NCBI RefSeq assembly: GCF_015223105.1
Contig: NZ_JADFTZ010000001.1
Location: forward strand, 62,001-126,000
DNA from: Flavobacterium proteolyticum
Lineage (GTDB): Bacteria; Bacteroidota; Bacteroidia; Flavobacteriales; Flavobacteriaceae
Direction of reading: 5' to 3'
DNA length: 64,000 bases
Positions within the stretch are counted from its first letter, which is position 1. Each line of letters begins with the position of its first letter. Below the pieces are notes generated by a model, which made no database searches, was not told the origin of the DNA, and worked only from the letters and a program-made list of their open reading frames with translations. A program made the translations under genes and the position numbers. This document shows, one piece after another, positions 54,499 through 63,391 of the stretch.

Positions 54499-55784
54499 TA
54501 CAACTCTCTTGCTGTTTCTGCTATTGCATTAATTGTAAAATCTATATCTTCATACGCTAATGCATCCGTAATAAACCAGGTTTCATAAGCTGATGGTGCA
54601 ATATAAACTCCTCGTTTTAATAACCCATGAAAGAATTTTTTAAACGTCTCATTATCTCCATTTTTAGCAGTAGCAAAATCAAAAACAGGATTAGCATCAA
54701 AATGAACCGATATCATAGAACCTACTCTGTTGATGGTAAATACAACATTAGCATCCGTTAACACTTTTCGGATTCCCTTTTCTAAGTAAGCTGTTTTCTC
54801 CTCTAAACGTTTAAAAATGTCAGCATCAGCATTCAATGCTTTCAACATTTCTAATCCGGCAGCCATAGCTAATGGATTTCCTGACAAGGTTCCAGCTTGA
54901 TAAACTGGTCCTAACGGTGCTAAATAATTCATAATTTCTTCTCTAGCTGCAAAGGCTCCAACAGGCAATCCTCCACCAATAACTTTTCCGAAGCAAACAA
55001 TATCCGCTTGAATTCCGAATAATTCTTGAGCTCCTCCTTTTGCTAAACGAAATCCGGTCATTACTTCATCAAAAATAAGCAAGGCTCCATTTTCAGTACA
55101 AACAGCTCTTAGTGCTTCTAAAAACCCTTTTGCTGGCGGAATGCATCCCATATTTCCTGCTACAGGTTCGATTATAACTGATGCTATTTCATTTTTATTC
55201 GCTTCGAAAAGCGCTTTTACATTATCAATATCGTTGTAAGAAGCCAACAATGTATCTTTTGCTGTTCCTTCTGTTACACCCGGAGAATTTGGCACACCAA
55301 ACGTGCTCAAACCACTTCCTGCTGCAATTAAAAACGAATCCGAATGTCCGTGATAACAACCAGAAAATTTGATAATTTTATCTCTTTTCGTATAACCTCT
55401 TGCCAAGCGAATAGCGCTCATACAAGCTTCTGTACCTGAATTCACAAAACGAATCTTATCGATATTTGGCACCATAGAAACTGCCAACTGAGCAATTTGA
55501 GTTTCTAACTCTGTTGGCATTCCAAAGGAAGTTCCTTTTTTAGCTTTTTCGATAACGGCATTCACTACTGGTTCATAAGCATGCCCTAAAATCATAGGCC
55601 CCCATGAATTAATATAATCGATTAAACGATTACCGTCTTCATCATATAAATAAGCTCCTTTTGCTTCTTTCACAAAAATAGGAGTACCTCCCACTCCTTT
55701 AAATGCTCTAACTGGAGAATTTACTCCACCCGGAATTACTTTGTTAGCTTCAACAAATAATTCACTACTTCTTTTATATAACAT
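54498..55784 (-). CDS. hemL: glutamate-1-semialdehyde 2,1-aminomutase
   Basis: HemL converts glutamate 1-semialdehyde to 5-aminolevulinate, the C5 route to heme. The 428-residue aminotransferase-fold protein shows [34 protein letters not shown], the PLP-aspartate strand [13 protein letters not shown] and the PLP lysine in [16 protein letters not shown]. Its ATG overlaps the stop of the upstream glucosaminidase gene by one base (TAATG), so translation is probably coupled. Confidence 0.96.
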   Translation of the reverse strand: MLYKRSSELFVEANKVIPGGVNSPVRAFKGVGGTPIFVKEAKGAYLYDEDGNRLIDYINSWGPMILGHAYEPVVNAVIEKAKKGTSFGMPTELETQIAQLAVSMVPNIDKIRFVNSGTEACMSAIRLARGYTKRDKIIKFSGCYHGHSDSFLIAAGSGLSTFGVPNSPGVTEGTAKDTLLASYNDIDNVKALFEANKNEIASVIIEPVAGNMGCIPPAKGFLEALRAVCTENGALLIFDEVMTGFRLAKGGAQELFGIQADIVCFGKVIGGGLPVGAFAAREEIMNYLAPLGPVYQAGTLSGNPLAMAAGLEMLKALNADADIFKRLEEKTAYLEKGIRKVLTDANVVFTINRVGSMISVHFDANPVFDFATAKNGDNETFKKFFHGLLKRGVYIAPSAYETWFITDALAYEDIDFTINAIAETAREL

Positions 55785-56677
55785 TATTTTATTTTGATTT
55801 GTTGCCCTATGGAAATGGCATTGTCAGACATGTTGTTTAATTTTTTTAAGTCATCCACCGTAAGATTAAATCTTTTTGACAGTGAGTATAACGTGTCGCC
55901 TTGTTGAATGGTATAGTAATCACCACCTTGCGCTACAATAACTTCTTTTTTAACTGGTTTAAAATCGCGACTCAGGACTTCGTTATCGTATTTGTACAAT
56001 TCAAAACGTTCTATTAAGCCAATTAATTTCTCTGGGTATTTTACGTCAGTTGCATAACCTGCCGCTTTTAATCCTTTTGCCCAAGATTCATAATCGCCTT
56101 TGTCTAATTTGAATAAACTGGAATATCTTGGTCGTGAAGTTAAAAACAATGAATGATCGCGATACGATTCTGATGGATGTTCGTATTTTCTAAAACATTC
56201 TTGAGCTGAATCGTCGTCGTGTTTTACACTTTCCCCTGTCCACTCTTTATGGCATTTTATTCCGAAGTGATTATTGGCGCTTAAAGCTAATTTTCCTTTA
56301 CCAGCGCCTGATTCCAGAATACCTTGAGCCAATGTAATACTCGCAGGAATTCCGTGAGCTCGCATGTTATTTTGAGCAATTTCCTTGAAATTATCAACAT
56401 AAATTTGAATCTCCTCAGCGTAGGTTTTTATATTAGAAGTTGCTACCAAAGTAACTTCTGAGTCAATTTTTTGCTTCGATTCTGTTGATTCCGACTTAGT
56501 TGATGAAGTTGTCACAACTGGTTTTTTAGCTGTAGTTGTTTTTGTTTTTGTTTGAGATACTGGCTGTTTTTTAGTGGTAACTTTAGGCTTTGATGTTGTT
56601 CTAACCACAGGGCGCGAACTAGTACAACTTACTACTAAAAGCGCTAGTAAAAAAAGAGCTAATTTAGTCTTTATCAT
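55784..56677 (-). CDS. LysM-containing glucosaminidase lipoprotein
   Basis: A 297-residue peptidoglycan hydrolase. A lipoprotein signal ([13 protein letters not shown], then TSS) is followed by a low-complexity Thr/Lys/Val linker (about 19-85). The glucosaminidase (GH73-like) domain is at about 95-235: [18 protein letters not shown] with the candidate catalytic Glu, [31 protein letters not shown] and [17 protein letters not shown]. One C-terminal LysM domain (about 250-297: [19 protein letters not shown]) binds the wall. It would cut glycan strands in the periplasm. It overlaps the upstream PLP enzyme gene by 14 bases and touches hemL. Confidence 0.92.
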   Translation of the reverse strand: MIKTKLALFLLALLVVSCTSSRPVVRTTSKPKVTTKKQPVSQTKTKTTTAKKPVVTTSSTKSESTESKQKIDSEVTLVATSNIKTYAEEIQIYVDNFKEIAQNNMRAHGIPASITLAQGILESGAGKGKLALSANNHFGIKCHKEWTGESVKHDDDSAQECFRKYEHPSESYRDHSLFLTSRPRYSSLFKLDKGDYESWAKGLKAAGYATDVKYPEKLIGLIERFELYKYDNEVLSRDFKPVKKEVIVAQGGDYYTIQQGDTLYSLSKRFNLTVDDLKKLNNMSDNAISIGQQIKIK

Positions 56678-57566
56678 ATTGCAATATTTCTTTATTCTTA
56701 TTTTTTAGAGCAAAATTCATGCCTTTAATTCCCTGTAATCCACCGGTGTGAATTATTAGAATTTTAGCATTGGGCGGAAAATATCCTTTCTCAATCCAAT
56801 CCAAAATTCCGAAAACCATCTTACCCGTATATACAGGATCTAATGGAATTGAAGTTTGAGTGTAAAACGAATTTAAAAACTGAATTAATTCGTCATTTAC
56901 TTTACCATATCCTCCAAAATGATAGGCATCACTAATACTCCAATTCGTTTTCACTACAAAATTACGAATTACCTCAGATAAAAATGCACCTTTTAACGAA
57001 GAAAATCCAATTAATTGCTGTTCTTCGGTTGAAGAATTAATCAAACCTGAAATCGTCCCTCCTGTTCCAACAGCGCAAGCAATATGCGTAAAATACGATT
57101 TTTCTTCGGAAGTTAATATTTCCTCACAGCCTTTTATAGCTAAATCATTAGTTCCTCCTTCAGGCACCAAATAAAAATTACCAAATTTTTCACACAAGAA
57201 GGAAATAAAAGAACTGGATTCTTTATCTCGATAAGCGGTTCGGCTTACGAAATGGAACTGCATGCCTAATTCTTGTGCTTTGGCTAGCGTAGGATTTTCA
57301 TGAATTTTATTTTCGAGTTCTTCTCCACGAATAATCCCGATTGTTTTAAATCCAAATTCTGCACCTGCTCCTGCAACAGCTAAAATGTGATTGGAAAAAG
57401 CACCGCCAAAAGTCAACAAGGTTGTATGCCCTAATCGTTTTGCTTCTTGGATATTGTATTTTAACTTTCTGAATTTGTTTCCCGAAATAATTGGATGCAA
57501 CAAATCCTCTCTTTTAATAAAGAGCTGAATGTTATTAGGAAATTGTTGCTTTATTTCTTGAATCAC
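56664..57566 (-). CDS. 1-aminocyclopropane-1-carboxylate deaminase / D-cysteine desulfhydrase family PLP enzyme
   Basis: A 300-residue fold II PLP enzyme. The PLP lysine is in SGNKFRKLKYNI, with FGGAFSNHILAVAGAGAEFG as the substrate loop, the phosphate-binding AVGTGGTISGL and PEGGTND. This set fits the ACC deaminase/D-cysteine desulfhydrase family, in which most bacterial members degrade D-cysteine. The true substrate is uncertain. It is the first gene of a tight three-gene unit with the glucosaminidase and hemL. Confidence 0.87.
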   Translation of the reverse strand: MIQEIKQQFPNNIQLFIKREDLLHPIISGNKFRKLKYNIQEAKRLGHTTLLTFGGAFSNHILAVAGAGAEFGFKTIGIIRGEELENKIHENPTLAKAQELGMQFHFVSRTAYRDKESSSFISFLCEKFGNFYLVPEGGTNDLAIKGCEEILTSEEKSYFTHIACAVGTGGTISGLINSSTEEQQLIGFSSLKGAFLSEVIRNFVVKTNWSISDAYHFGGYGKVNDELIQFLNSFYTQTSIPLDPVYTGKMVFGILDWIEKGYFPPNAKILIIHTGGLQGIKGMNFALKNKNKEILQYDKD

Positions 57567-58066
57567 TCTACAAAGTACGGAAAAAATAGTTTATATGAAT
57601 TCATTTTATTTCCTCATACAACTCTTTCGAATTTAAAAAGGTAAAATTAACATCAAAAACACTTTGAATTTGATGTTCAAAATTATTCTTTTCACAGAAA
57701 ATAAATGATTTTATAACAATTCATTAACACTTTTTTATTTAAAACCGAATTTTACGTTATTTTTATCAAAAAACTAGCTTTTTTACAAATTAAAATTAAT
57801 AAAATATAAAAAAATGCAACTTAAATTAAAAATAAAGAAAGAAAAACTGCTAAAAGACGAAATATCTCACAAAATCAACAAAAAAATCAAGTATCTGATT
57901 TTCAATACATTATTAAATATACTTTCTTTCAATTATATAGCTATAAGAAAAACCTATTATGCAAGCATAGCATTTAATAATCAGCGCTTTATCTTTGCAT
58001 CAAATTCGGAATAACTGTATAGATTTTCGGAATAACTGTATATAAAAAAGAACTCTCTATTAAATT
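57567..58066. other. AT-rich intergenic region
   Basis: About 500 bases without a credible gene. The only open frame (57814-58014) has a poly-Lys/Ile composition and runs into the promoter below. The right end holds a TATCTTTG box and a tandem repeat upstream of the next gene. Confidence 0.6.
57990..58042 (+). promoter_or_regulatory. promoter box and 21-bp-phased direct repeat of the T9SS type C gene
   Basis: TATCTTTG at 57990-57997 is followed by two copies of TTCGGAATAACTGTATA (58005-58021 and 58026-58042), exactly 21 bases apart. Both lie in the presumed 5' leader. The core GAATAACTGT reappears on the other strand, also twice and 21 bases apart, at 63211-63241. Confidence 0.7.
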
Positions 58067-60136
58067 ATGAAAAAAATTACTTTACTACTCTCAATCATTT
58101 TCCCCTTATTTTTATTTTCACAAAACCCTTATACTTTCAACGGAAGCTATTCACTAACTGGTAATACTTCATTTCCAACTGCATTTAGCGGACTAGGATC
58201 TGGAAATTGCGGAAATGGTGCTTCTCAAACTATTATTATTAATGGTGACTTAAACTTGAATGGCAGAACACTTGAATTAAGAAACGTAAATTTAATTGTT
58301 TATGGTAATTTGAATGGTAGTGGTTCTATAATAACTTGTTCTACTAATTCTACTTATTGCGTTAGAGGTGCTATTCAAAACAACCCAACCATTTCTGTAA
58401 CTAGAAACTACGATTGTGTTCCTCTTACTTGTATCAAAACTTGGAATGGTTCAGCAAGCACCAATTGGAATGTAGCCAACAACTGGACTCCTTCAGGTGT
58501 ACCCACTATTAATTGTGACGTTTTAATAAATAATACGGTTGCTTGTATCATTACTACAAACAATGCTGTGGCTAAATCGATTACTATTTCTAATACCGGC
58601 TCATTAAATATCAATAGTTCTGGTATCGCAAGAGTAAAAGGAAAAATTGAGGTTGCATCTACTGCTAACTTTACTTTAGAAAATGCTTCCAGTTTAATAC
58701 AAATTGACGACGTAGCGAATATTGGTAACATAACCATGAAAAGAACTACTTCTATTACCAAAATGGATTATGTATATTGGTCATCGCCAGTTGAAAGTTT
58801 TAATGTTTCAAATGTTTCTCCAAATTCTAGTTTGATATATAAATGGATTCCAACTATTACAACAAATTTTAATGGATTTGGAAATTGGTCAGGCGCTTCT
58901 AATGAAATAATGGCAAAAGGAAAAGGATATATTGTAAGAGGTCCAAATAACTTTGACATTACAGTTCCACAAAATTTTACCGCTATCTTTACAGGAAAGG
59001 CAAATAATGGTACTATTTTAACTCCAATTGCAAGAGGTACTTACAGCGGGGCTAACTATTTTAACGGAGGTAATAAAGTAACAAACGATGATGATAATTG
59101 GAATTTGATAGGTAATCCCTATCCATCTGCAATTGATGCTGTTAAATTTTTAACTGCTAATACTGACCTTGATGGATTTGTTAGAGTATGGATGCACAGT
59201 ACTCCAATAAGCAATTCTAATCAGAATCCATTTTATGGGAGTTTTGTTTATAATTATTCATCATCTGATTATTTAGCTATCAATGGTACAGGAACTTCAC
59301 GTCCGGGTGCTCTTAGTGTAGTTGGTGCAGGTCAAGGCTTCTTTGTTAAGATGAGAGATAATTCTCCTTCAACTTCAGGAAATGCTACTTTTACAAATAA
59401 TATGCGTGGAACTACGGTTGCAAACAATCAATTCTTTAGAAATAGTGAAGCATCAAATACTGATGAAACAACTGAAAAGCATAGAATTTGGTTGAACTTA
59501 GTACATCCAACTCAAGTGGCAAGTAGCATGTTAATTGGTTATGTAAGTGATGCTACTAATGGTGTTGATCGTATATTTGACGCTGAAACTAAATTAAAAT
59601 CTGATTTTGAATTGTATAGTGTTGTTGAAGGTCAGTTTTTTACTATTCAAGGTAGAGCATTACCTTTTACTTCACAAGATGAAATTCCATTAGGATTTAG
59701 CGCAGACCAAACGGGTATTTATACCTTTGGATTAACTGCTGTTGATGGTTTATTTGAAACAGACCAAGCTATTTATATTCAAGACTTACAATTAGGAATT
59801 ACTCACAATTTAAAAGAATCACCTTATTCTTTTACAACTGAAGCTGGAAATTACAACAATCGTTTTATTTTGAAATTTTCAAATGAAACTTTAGGCAACA
59901 ATGATTTCACAATAGACAATACGGTAGTTTATGCTAATGATGCGATTAACATCGAATCTAATGAGGTTATTAAAGAGGTATTAGTTTATGATACATTGGG
60001 ACGATTAATTTTTCACAACTCAAAAGTAAATTCAAATAAGTATCGTGAGAGTCAAATCTTAAAATCTAATTCTCCTTTAGTAATTCAGGTGATTTTAGAT
60101 AACAACATTAAAATCTCTAAAAAAATAATTTATTAG
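58067..60136 (+). CDS. secreted surface protein with T9SS type C-like sorting domain
   Basis: A 689-residue protein. The signal peptide is residues 1-19 (ending LFLFSQ). A beta-helix-like region follows (DLNLNGRTLELRNVNLIVYG), then TWNGSASTNWNVANNWTPSG, a G8-like segment also seen in the 2132-residue protein. A large region (about 230-470) with YWSSPVESF and NWNLIGNPYPSAID is shared in style with the 605-residue T9SS protein. The last 80 residues (NDFTIDNTVVYANDAINIES, KEVLVYDTLGRLI, VIQVILDN, ISKKIIY) match the type C sorting signal of flavobacteria. No enzyme motif is visible. A terminator follows. Confidence 0.87.
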   Translation: MKKITLLLSIIFPLFLFSQNPYTFNGSYSLTGNTSFPTAFSGLGSGNCGNGASQTIIINGDLNLNGRTLELRNVNLIVYGNLNGSGSIITCSTNSTYCVRGAIQNNPTISVTRNYDCVPLTCIKTWNGSASTNWNVANNWTPSGVPTINCDVLINNTVACIITTNNAVAKSITISNTGSLNINSSGIARVKGKIEVASTANFTLENASSLIQIDDVANIGNITMKRTTSITKMDYVYWSSPVESFNVSNVSPNSSLIYKWIPTITTNFNGFGNWSGASNEIMAKGKGYIVRGPNNFDITVPQNFTAIFTGKANNGTILTPIARGTYSGANYFNGGNKVTNDDDNWNLIGNPYPSAIDAVKFLTANTDLDGFVRVWMHSTPISNSNQNPFYGSFVYNYSSSDYLAINGTGTSRPGALSVVGAGQGFFVKMRDNSPSTSGNATFTNNMRGTTVANNQFFRNSEASNTDETTEKHRIWLNLVHPTQVASSMLIGYVSDATNGVDRIFDAETKLKSDFELYSVVEGQFFTIQGRALPFTSQDEIPLGFSADQTGIYTFGLTAVDGLFETDQAIYIQDLQLGITHNLKESPYSFTTEAGNYNNRFILKFSNETLGNNDFTIDNTVVYANDAINIESNEVIKEVLVYDTLGRLIFHNSKVNSNKYRESQILKSNSPLVIQVILDNNIKISKKIIY

Positions 60137-60154
60137 CACCTGTAATAATAAATG

Positions 60155-60185
60155 AAAACCGCCAAAATAGGCGGTTTTTTTTTTG
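60155..60185 (+). terminator. terminator after the type C T9SS gene
   Basis: AAAACCGCC-AAAATA-GGCGGTTTT (60155-60178) is followed by further T. It lies 19 bases after the stop. Confidence 0.9.
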
Positions 60186-60247
60186 TTTTAAATGGTGTGC
60201 TTTTTTAAAAGTATTTGTTTATTCGTATTTCACTTGAATATTGTTAC

Positions 60248-60718
60248 ACCCCTAAAATCTCCTCGAAGGGACAATACCTTCTAAGATGTTTTTGATTATA
60301 ATCGTTTAAAAGACAATTGTTACACCCCAAATCCTGATAGCTATCGGGATCTCAAGAGTACAATACTTTTTAAGATATTTTTACTAGATATCTTTTACAT
60401 AGAAATTGCTAAGCTAAACCCCTAAAGCCCCTTCGAGGCTACAAGATGTTCCAAGATGTTTTTAGTTATAATCGTTTAAAAGATAATTGTTACACCCCAA
60501 ATCCTGATAGCTATCGGGATCTCAAGAGTACAATACTTTTTAAGATATTTTTACTAGTTATCTTTTACATAGAAATTGCTAAACCCCTAAAGCCCCCTCG
60601 AGGGCACAAGATGTTCCAAGATATTTTTAATTATAATCGTTTAAAAGATAATTGCTACGCCATAAATCCCGATAGCTATCTGGAACTCGAGGAGACAATA
60701 CTTTTGAGATATTGGTGA
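60248..60718. repeat. tandem repeat of 165-170 bp, about 2.8 copies
   Basis: Three units begin with ACCCCTAAA at 60248, 60418 and about 60583 (the second and third preceded by AA). Each contains TATAATCGTTTAAAAGA, then a near-palindrome around GATAGCTATC (perfect core), and in the first two units AAGATATTTTTACTAG. The step is 170 bases from unit 1 to 2 and 165 from unit 2 to 3. The third unit is shortened and more diverged. The open frame at 60446-60718 is an effect of the 165-bp (55-codon) step. Confidence 0.85.
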
Positions 60719-60721
60719 AAC

Positions 60722-60752
60722 AAAAAAAGCAGCTTTGATTAGCTGCTTTTTT
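60722..60752 (-). terminator. terminator after the 605-residue T9SS gene
   Basis: AAAAAGCAGCT-TTGATT-AGCTGCTTTTT is an 11-bp stem with A and T runs on both sides. On the minus strand it ends the gene whose stop is at 60773. Confidence 0.9.
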
Positions 60753-60772
60753 ATATGGTATATTTAAAAGTA

Positions 60773-62590
60773 TTATCTTCTTGAAACAATAACTTTTTTA
60801 CTCATATCTAAATTGTCTTTCGTTTTGGCTTTAACAACATAGACACCATCACTTAAACCTGCTGTTGAAAATTCATACGAATCTCCAGTACCAAGATTTT
60901 TCTTTTCAATTACAACTTTACCTGTTACGTCATACATCATTAATGAAGTAATATCTTTATTTAATGTATTGTAAATTGTTAACATTGCATTTTGATTGTT
61001 TTGATACACTGTGAAAGATTCTATAGTCTCATTTGGATTATTTAAAACCACATCTGTATTTTTAAACGTAACTTCAAAACGTGTTGTATTATTTCCTGCA
61101 GGCAATGTCATATCAAAAATATTATTTTTAATATCGTAATAAACACCTGTTACTTTATCATGTAAATATACATTTTGATTGGCGTCAAAATCAACAACAT
61201 CTTTTACTTGTAATTTAAAATTGGTTTGAGCCGTACATCTAAATCCTACTGGAATTCTTTTATCTATATCAAATTTTACCGCAGTTGCCACATATTCATG
61301 AGGCATATCTGGTAAGATATAATAAAATTCTGCTGCTTCACCTGAAGGAGAACGACCGTCTGCACCATAATCAAAACCATCAGTTGCCGTATCTAAAAAG
61401 GCAATAGTAGTAGGACGAACGCCACCATTATTATACATAGCATGAATTCTGATGTATGGAGCTGTTCCTTTTTTAATTTGTGTGTAATCAATACCCGCCA
61501 CGTTAGGAATTTCAGGGAAGTATTCCGAATTATCAACCGTTTCTGTTCTTGCAAATTGAGATTGATTTACCACACCTTCTTTAACAAAAACACGGAAATT
61601 ATTTTTCATTGTTACATTTCCTGAAGCGGTTCCCATTACCATGAAACCTTGACCTATAGGAGAAAATCTTCTTTGAAATACCGATCCAGAACCTACTGGA
61701 ACACCTTGAGAACCATACCCGTCATACGTCCAAAAAGCAGCAGGAGTATAAATTCCAGTAACCGGATTATAAATTCCATAACCTCCTTGATATTGATTTA
61801 AAGTATGAGTATTAACCGTTACTTGCTCCCAGTAATAAGCCTGACCGTTAATCAAAGCTGCATTAGCAGGATCTAATAAATAAGCATTTAAATCTATAGC
61901 ACTAGGATAAGGATTACCTACCAAAGTAAAATTACCAGCTGAGACAGCTACAGCCATATTTCCATCATTTGGTTTACCTCTAAAATCATAACGTTGTTTG
62001 CTTCCAGTATTATTTTGAACATTTTCAACTGCATGAGCAATTGTAGCATCAGTTCCAGAAGTTCCCTTCATAGTAAACCCTTCACCTGCGTTAATTCCAG
62101 TTGCACTTCCCACATATGCCCATTGTGCATAAGCATTTGAAGTTACAAAACGCCATATCCAATATGGAGCAATAGCTAATGGACTAGCTGTACCATTGTA
62201 GTTGTTAGTAGCTAAAATTGTAGCAGGAGTACTACCCATTACTGAATTAGGTTGATGTAACATTGTAATTCCAAAAGGTTCATTACCAACAATAGCTGAT
62301 GCATTTCCAACTGGAGAACACCAATAATTGTATTGAAAATTATTAACAGTACCTTCTTGAAATACAGAAAGCTTTCCAGCTCCAGTATTGGCACCCACAC
62401 CAGTAGTTCCTTGCAACAATTGTGAATTATTTCTCAAAAAGAAATTACCATTGTTTTGCAAATTAACATTTTGCTTTACGAAAACAAATTGATCGTTCAC
62501 GAATACATAACTATTAGGACTCACATACATTTGTGAAAACGCTGTGAATGAACCCAATAAACCTAAAGCGGAAAGTATAATTTTCTTCAT
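60773..62590 (-). CDS. secreted surface protein with T9SS type A-like sorting domain
   Basis: A 605-residue protein. The signal peptide is residues 1-19 (ending FTAFSQ). A beta-rich body follows (QNNGNFFLRNNSQLLQG, YWCSPVGNAS, GNFTLVGNPYPSAIDLN, VFQRRFSPIGQGFMVMG). The last 85 residues hold the sorting domain: YQNNQNAMLTIYNTL, LMMYDVTGKVVIEKKN, GLSDGVYVVKAKT and SKKVIVSRR. The VGNPYPSAID region also occurs in the 689-residue protein, which makes the two likely relatives in the body but with different tails. Function is unknown. The -7 box is at 62619-62626. Confidence 0.87.
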   Translation of the reverse strand: MKKIILSALGLLGSFTAFSQMYVSPNSYVFVNDQFVFVKQNVNLQNNGNFFLRNNSQLLQGTTGVGANTGAGKLSVFQEGTVNNFQYNYWCSPVGNASAIVGNEPFGITMLHQPNSVMGSTPATILATNNYNGTASPLAIAPYWIWRFVTSNAYAQWAYVGSATGINAGEGFTMKGTSGTDATIAHAVENVQNNTGSKQRYDFRGKPNDGNMAVAVSAGNFTLVGNPYPSAIDLNAYLLDPANAALINGQAYYWEQVTVNTHTLNQYQGGYGIYNPVTGIYTPAAFWTYDGYGSQGVPVGSGSVFQRRFSPIGQGFMVMGTASGNVTMKNNFRVFVKEGVVNQSQFARTETVDNSEYFPEIPNVAGIDYTQIKKGTAPYIRIHAMYNNGGVRPTTIAFLDTATDGFDYGADGRSPSGEAAEFYYILPDMPHEYVATAVKFDIDKRIPVGFRCTAQTNFKLQVKDVVDFDANQNVYLHDKVTGVYYDIKNNIFDMTLPAGNNTTRFEVTFKNTDVVLNNPNETIESFTVYQNNQNAMLTIYNTLNKDITSLMMYDVTGKVVIEKKNLGTGDSYEFSTAGLSDGVYVVKAKTKDNLDMSKKVIVSRR

Positions 62591-62618
62591 AATACTGGAG
62601 TTTAGAATATTACATGTG

Positions 62619-62626
62619 CAAATATA
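62619..62626 (-). promoter_or_regulatory. -7 box of the 605-residue T9SS gene (TATATTTG)
   Basis: TATATTTG on the minus strand fits TAnnTTTG, 28 bases before the ATG. No -33 TTG is seen at the expected distance. Confidence 0.5.
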
Positions 62627-63172
62627 TGCATTTATTATTTATTTTTATTTTTTTAATTCTGCTTTACAACGATTTAAAGTGCATTTCATCCAATTTTTTA
62701 TTACTAAATCCAAATCCAATAGTGTAATTTTATTTTTTTTTAAGAAAATGAAATCTCGTATGTAAAAAATTAAATTTTTAAAAAAAGCAGTAAAACACCA
62801 AAAAATAACTAATTTAAAAATTGCATTTTATCGATTATTTTAAACATTTTATCGATAATTCTTCAAAAACACTTTTTTCTATTTACGTAAAATAATTGAA
62901 GTAGGTTTTTGAATTGTAAAAGAATTTAAAAAAGAACTTAAAAAAGAAACTTTTCTTACTTATTAAATTAACATACAGATTTTAAAACACTTATAAAAAA
63001 AATGATAACAAATATTTTTTATCATTACTTAATAATCACTTCCAATCCCATCAAAATCATTATTAAAAAGAAACTGAAGAAGAAAAAAAAGTATTTTTTT
63101 TAAAAATAAGCAACAAAACAACTAATTGTCTAAAATTCAACTAAATAAAACACCAATTTGTCGACAAAAATT

Positions 63173-63241
63173 TTGTTGCTTAAAAATAAAATGTACATTT
63201 GTATATCAAAACAGTTATTCCAAAAAAAGATACAGTTATTC
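63173..63241 (+). promoter_or_regulatory. promoter and 21-bp-phased repeat of the truncated secreted-protein gene
   Basis: TTG at 63173-63175, an 18-base spacer and TACATTTG at 63194-63201 form a full promoter. ACAGTTATTC follows at 63211-63220 and again at 63232-63241, exactly 21 bases apart. This is the reverse complement of the GAATAACTGT pair at 58009-58039. The leader to the ATG at 63392 would be long (about 185 bases). Confidence 0.65.
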
Positions 63242-63391
63242 TTTTTTTTTAACATATTTTTAATTAAGTTTACAAAATCTAATTCGATAATTTGAGTAAA
63301 AAACATGTAAAATAGATAAGATGATTTTACAGACATACTTACAAAACACAAGCTTCCCCGAGCCTATTGTTTTATTTTAATTTATAATTTT

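Larger units (their letters stand above)
62591..63391. other. very AT-rich divergent intergenic region
   Basis: About 800 bases between two divergent secreted-protein genes, with no credible coding frame. It contains TATATTTG on the minus strand (62626 to 62619), 28 bases before the ATG at 62590, and a plus-strand promoter with paired repeats at 63173-63241. Long A and T runs dominate the centre. I could not see a structured RNA. Confidence 0.55.

Noticed and set aside
57814..58014. 66-codon frame before the type C T9SS gene
   Set aside because: Lys/Ile-rich translation of AT-rich DNA that overlaps the TATCTTTG box and the first paired repeat; no recognisable features.
60248..60718. CRISPR array
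   Set aside because: The repeats are 165-170 bases long and directly adjoining, with no short repeat-spacer pattern and no cas genes anywhere in the window.
62544..62765. 73-codon frame across the 605-residue gene start
   Set aside because: Overlaps the signal-peptide codons and promoter of the real minus-strand gene; Phe/Ile-rich noise.
63130..63351. 73-codon minus-strand frame in the last intergenic region
   Set aside because: It covers the promoter and paired repeats of the opposite gene and has AT-driven composition.
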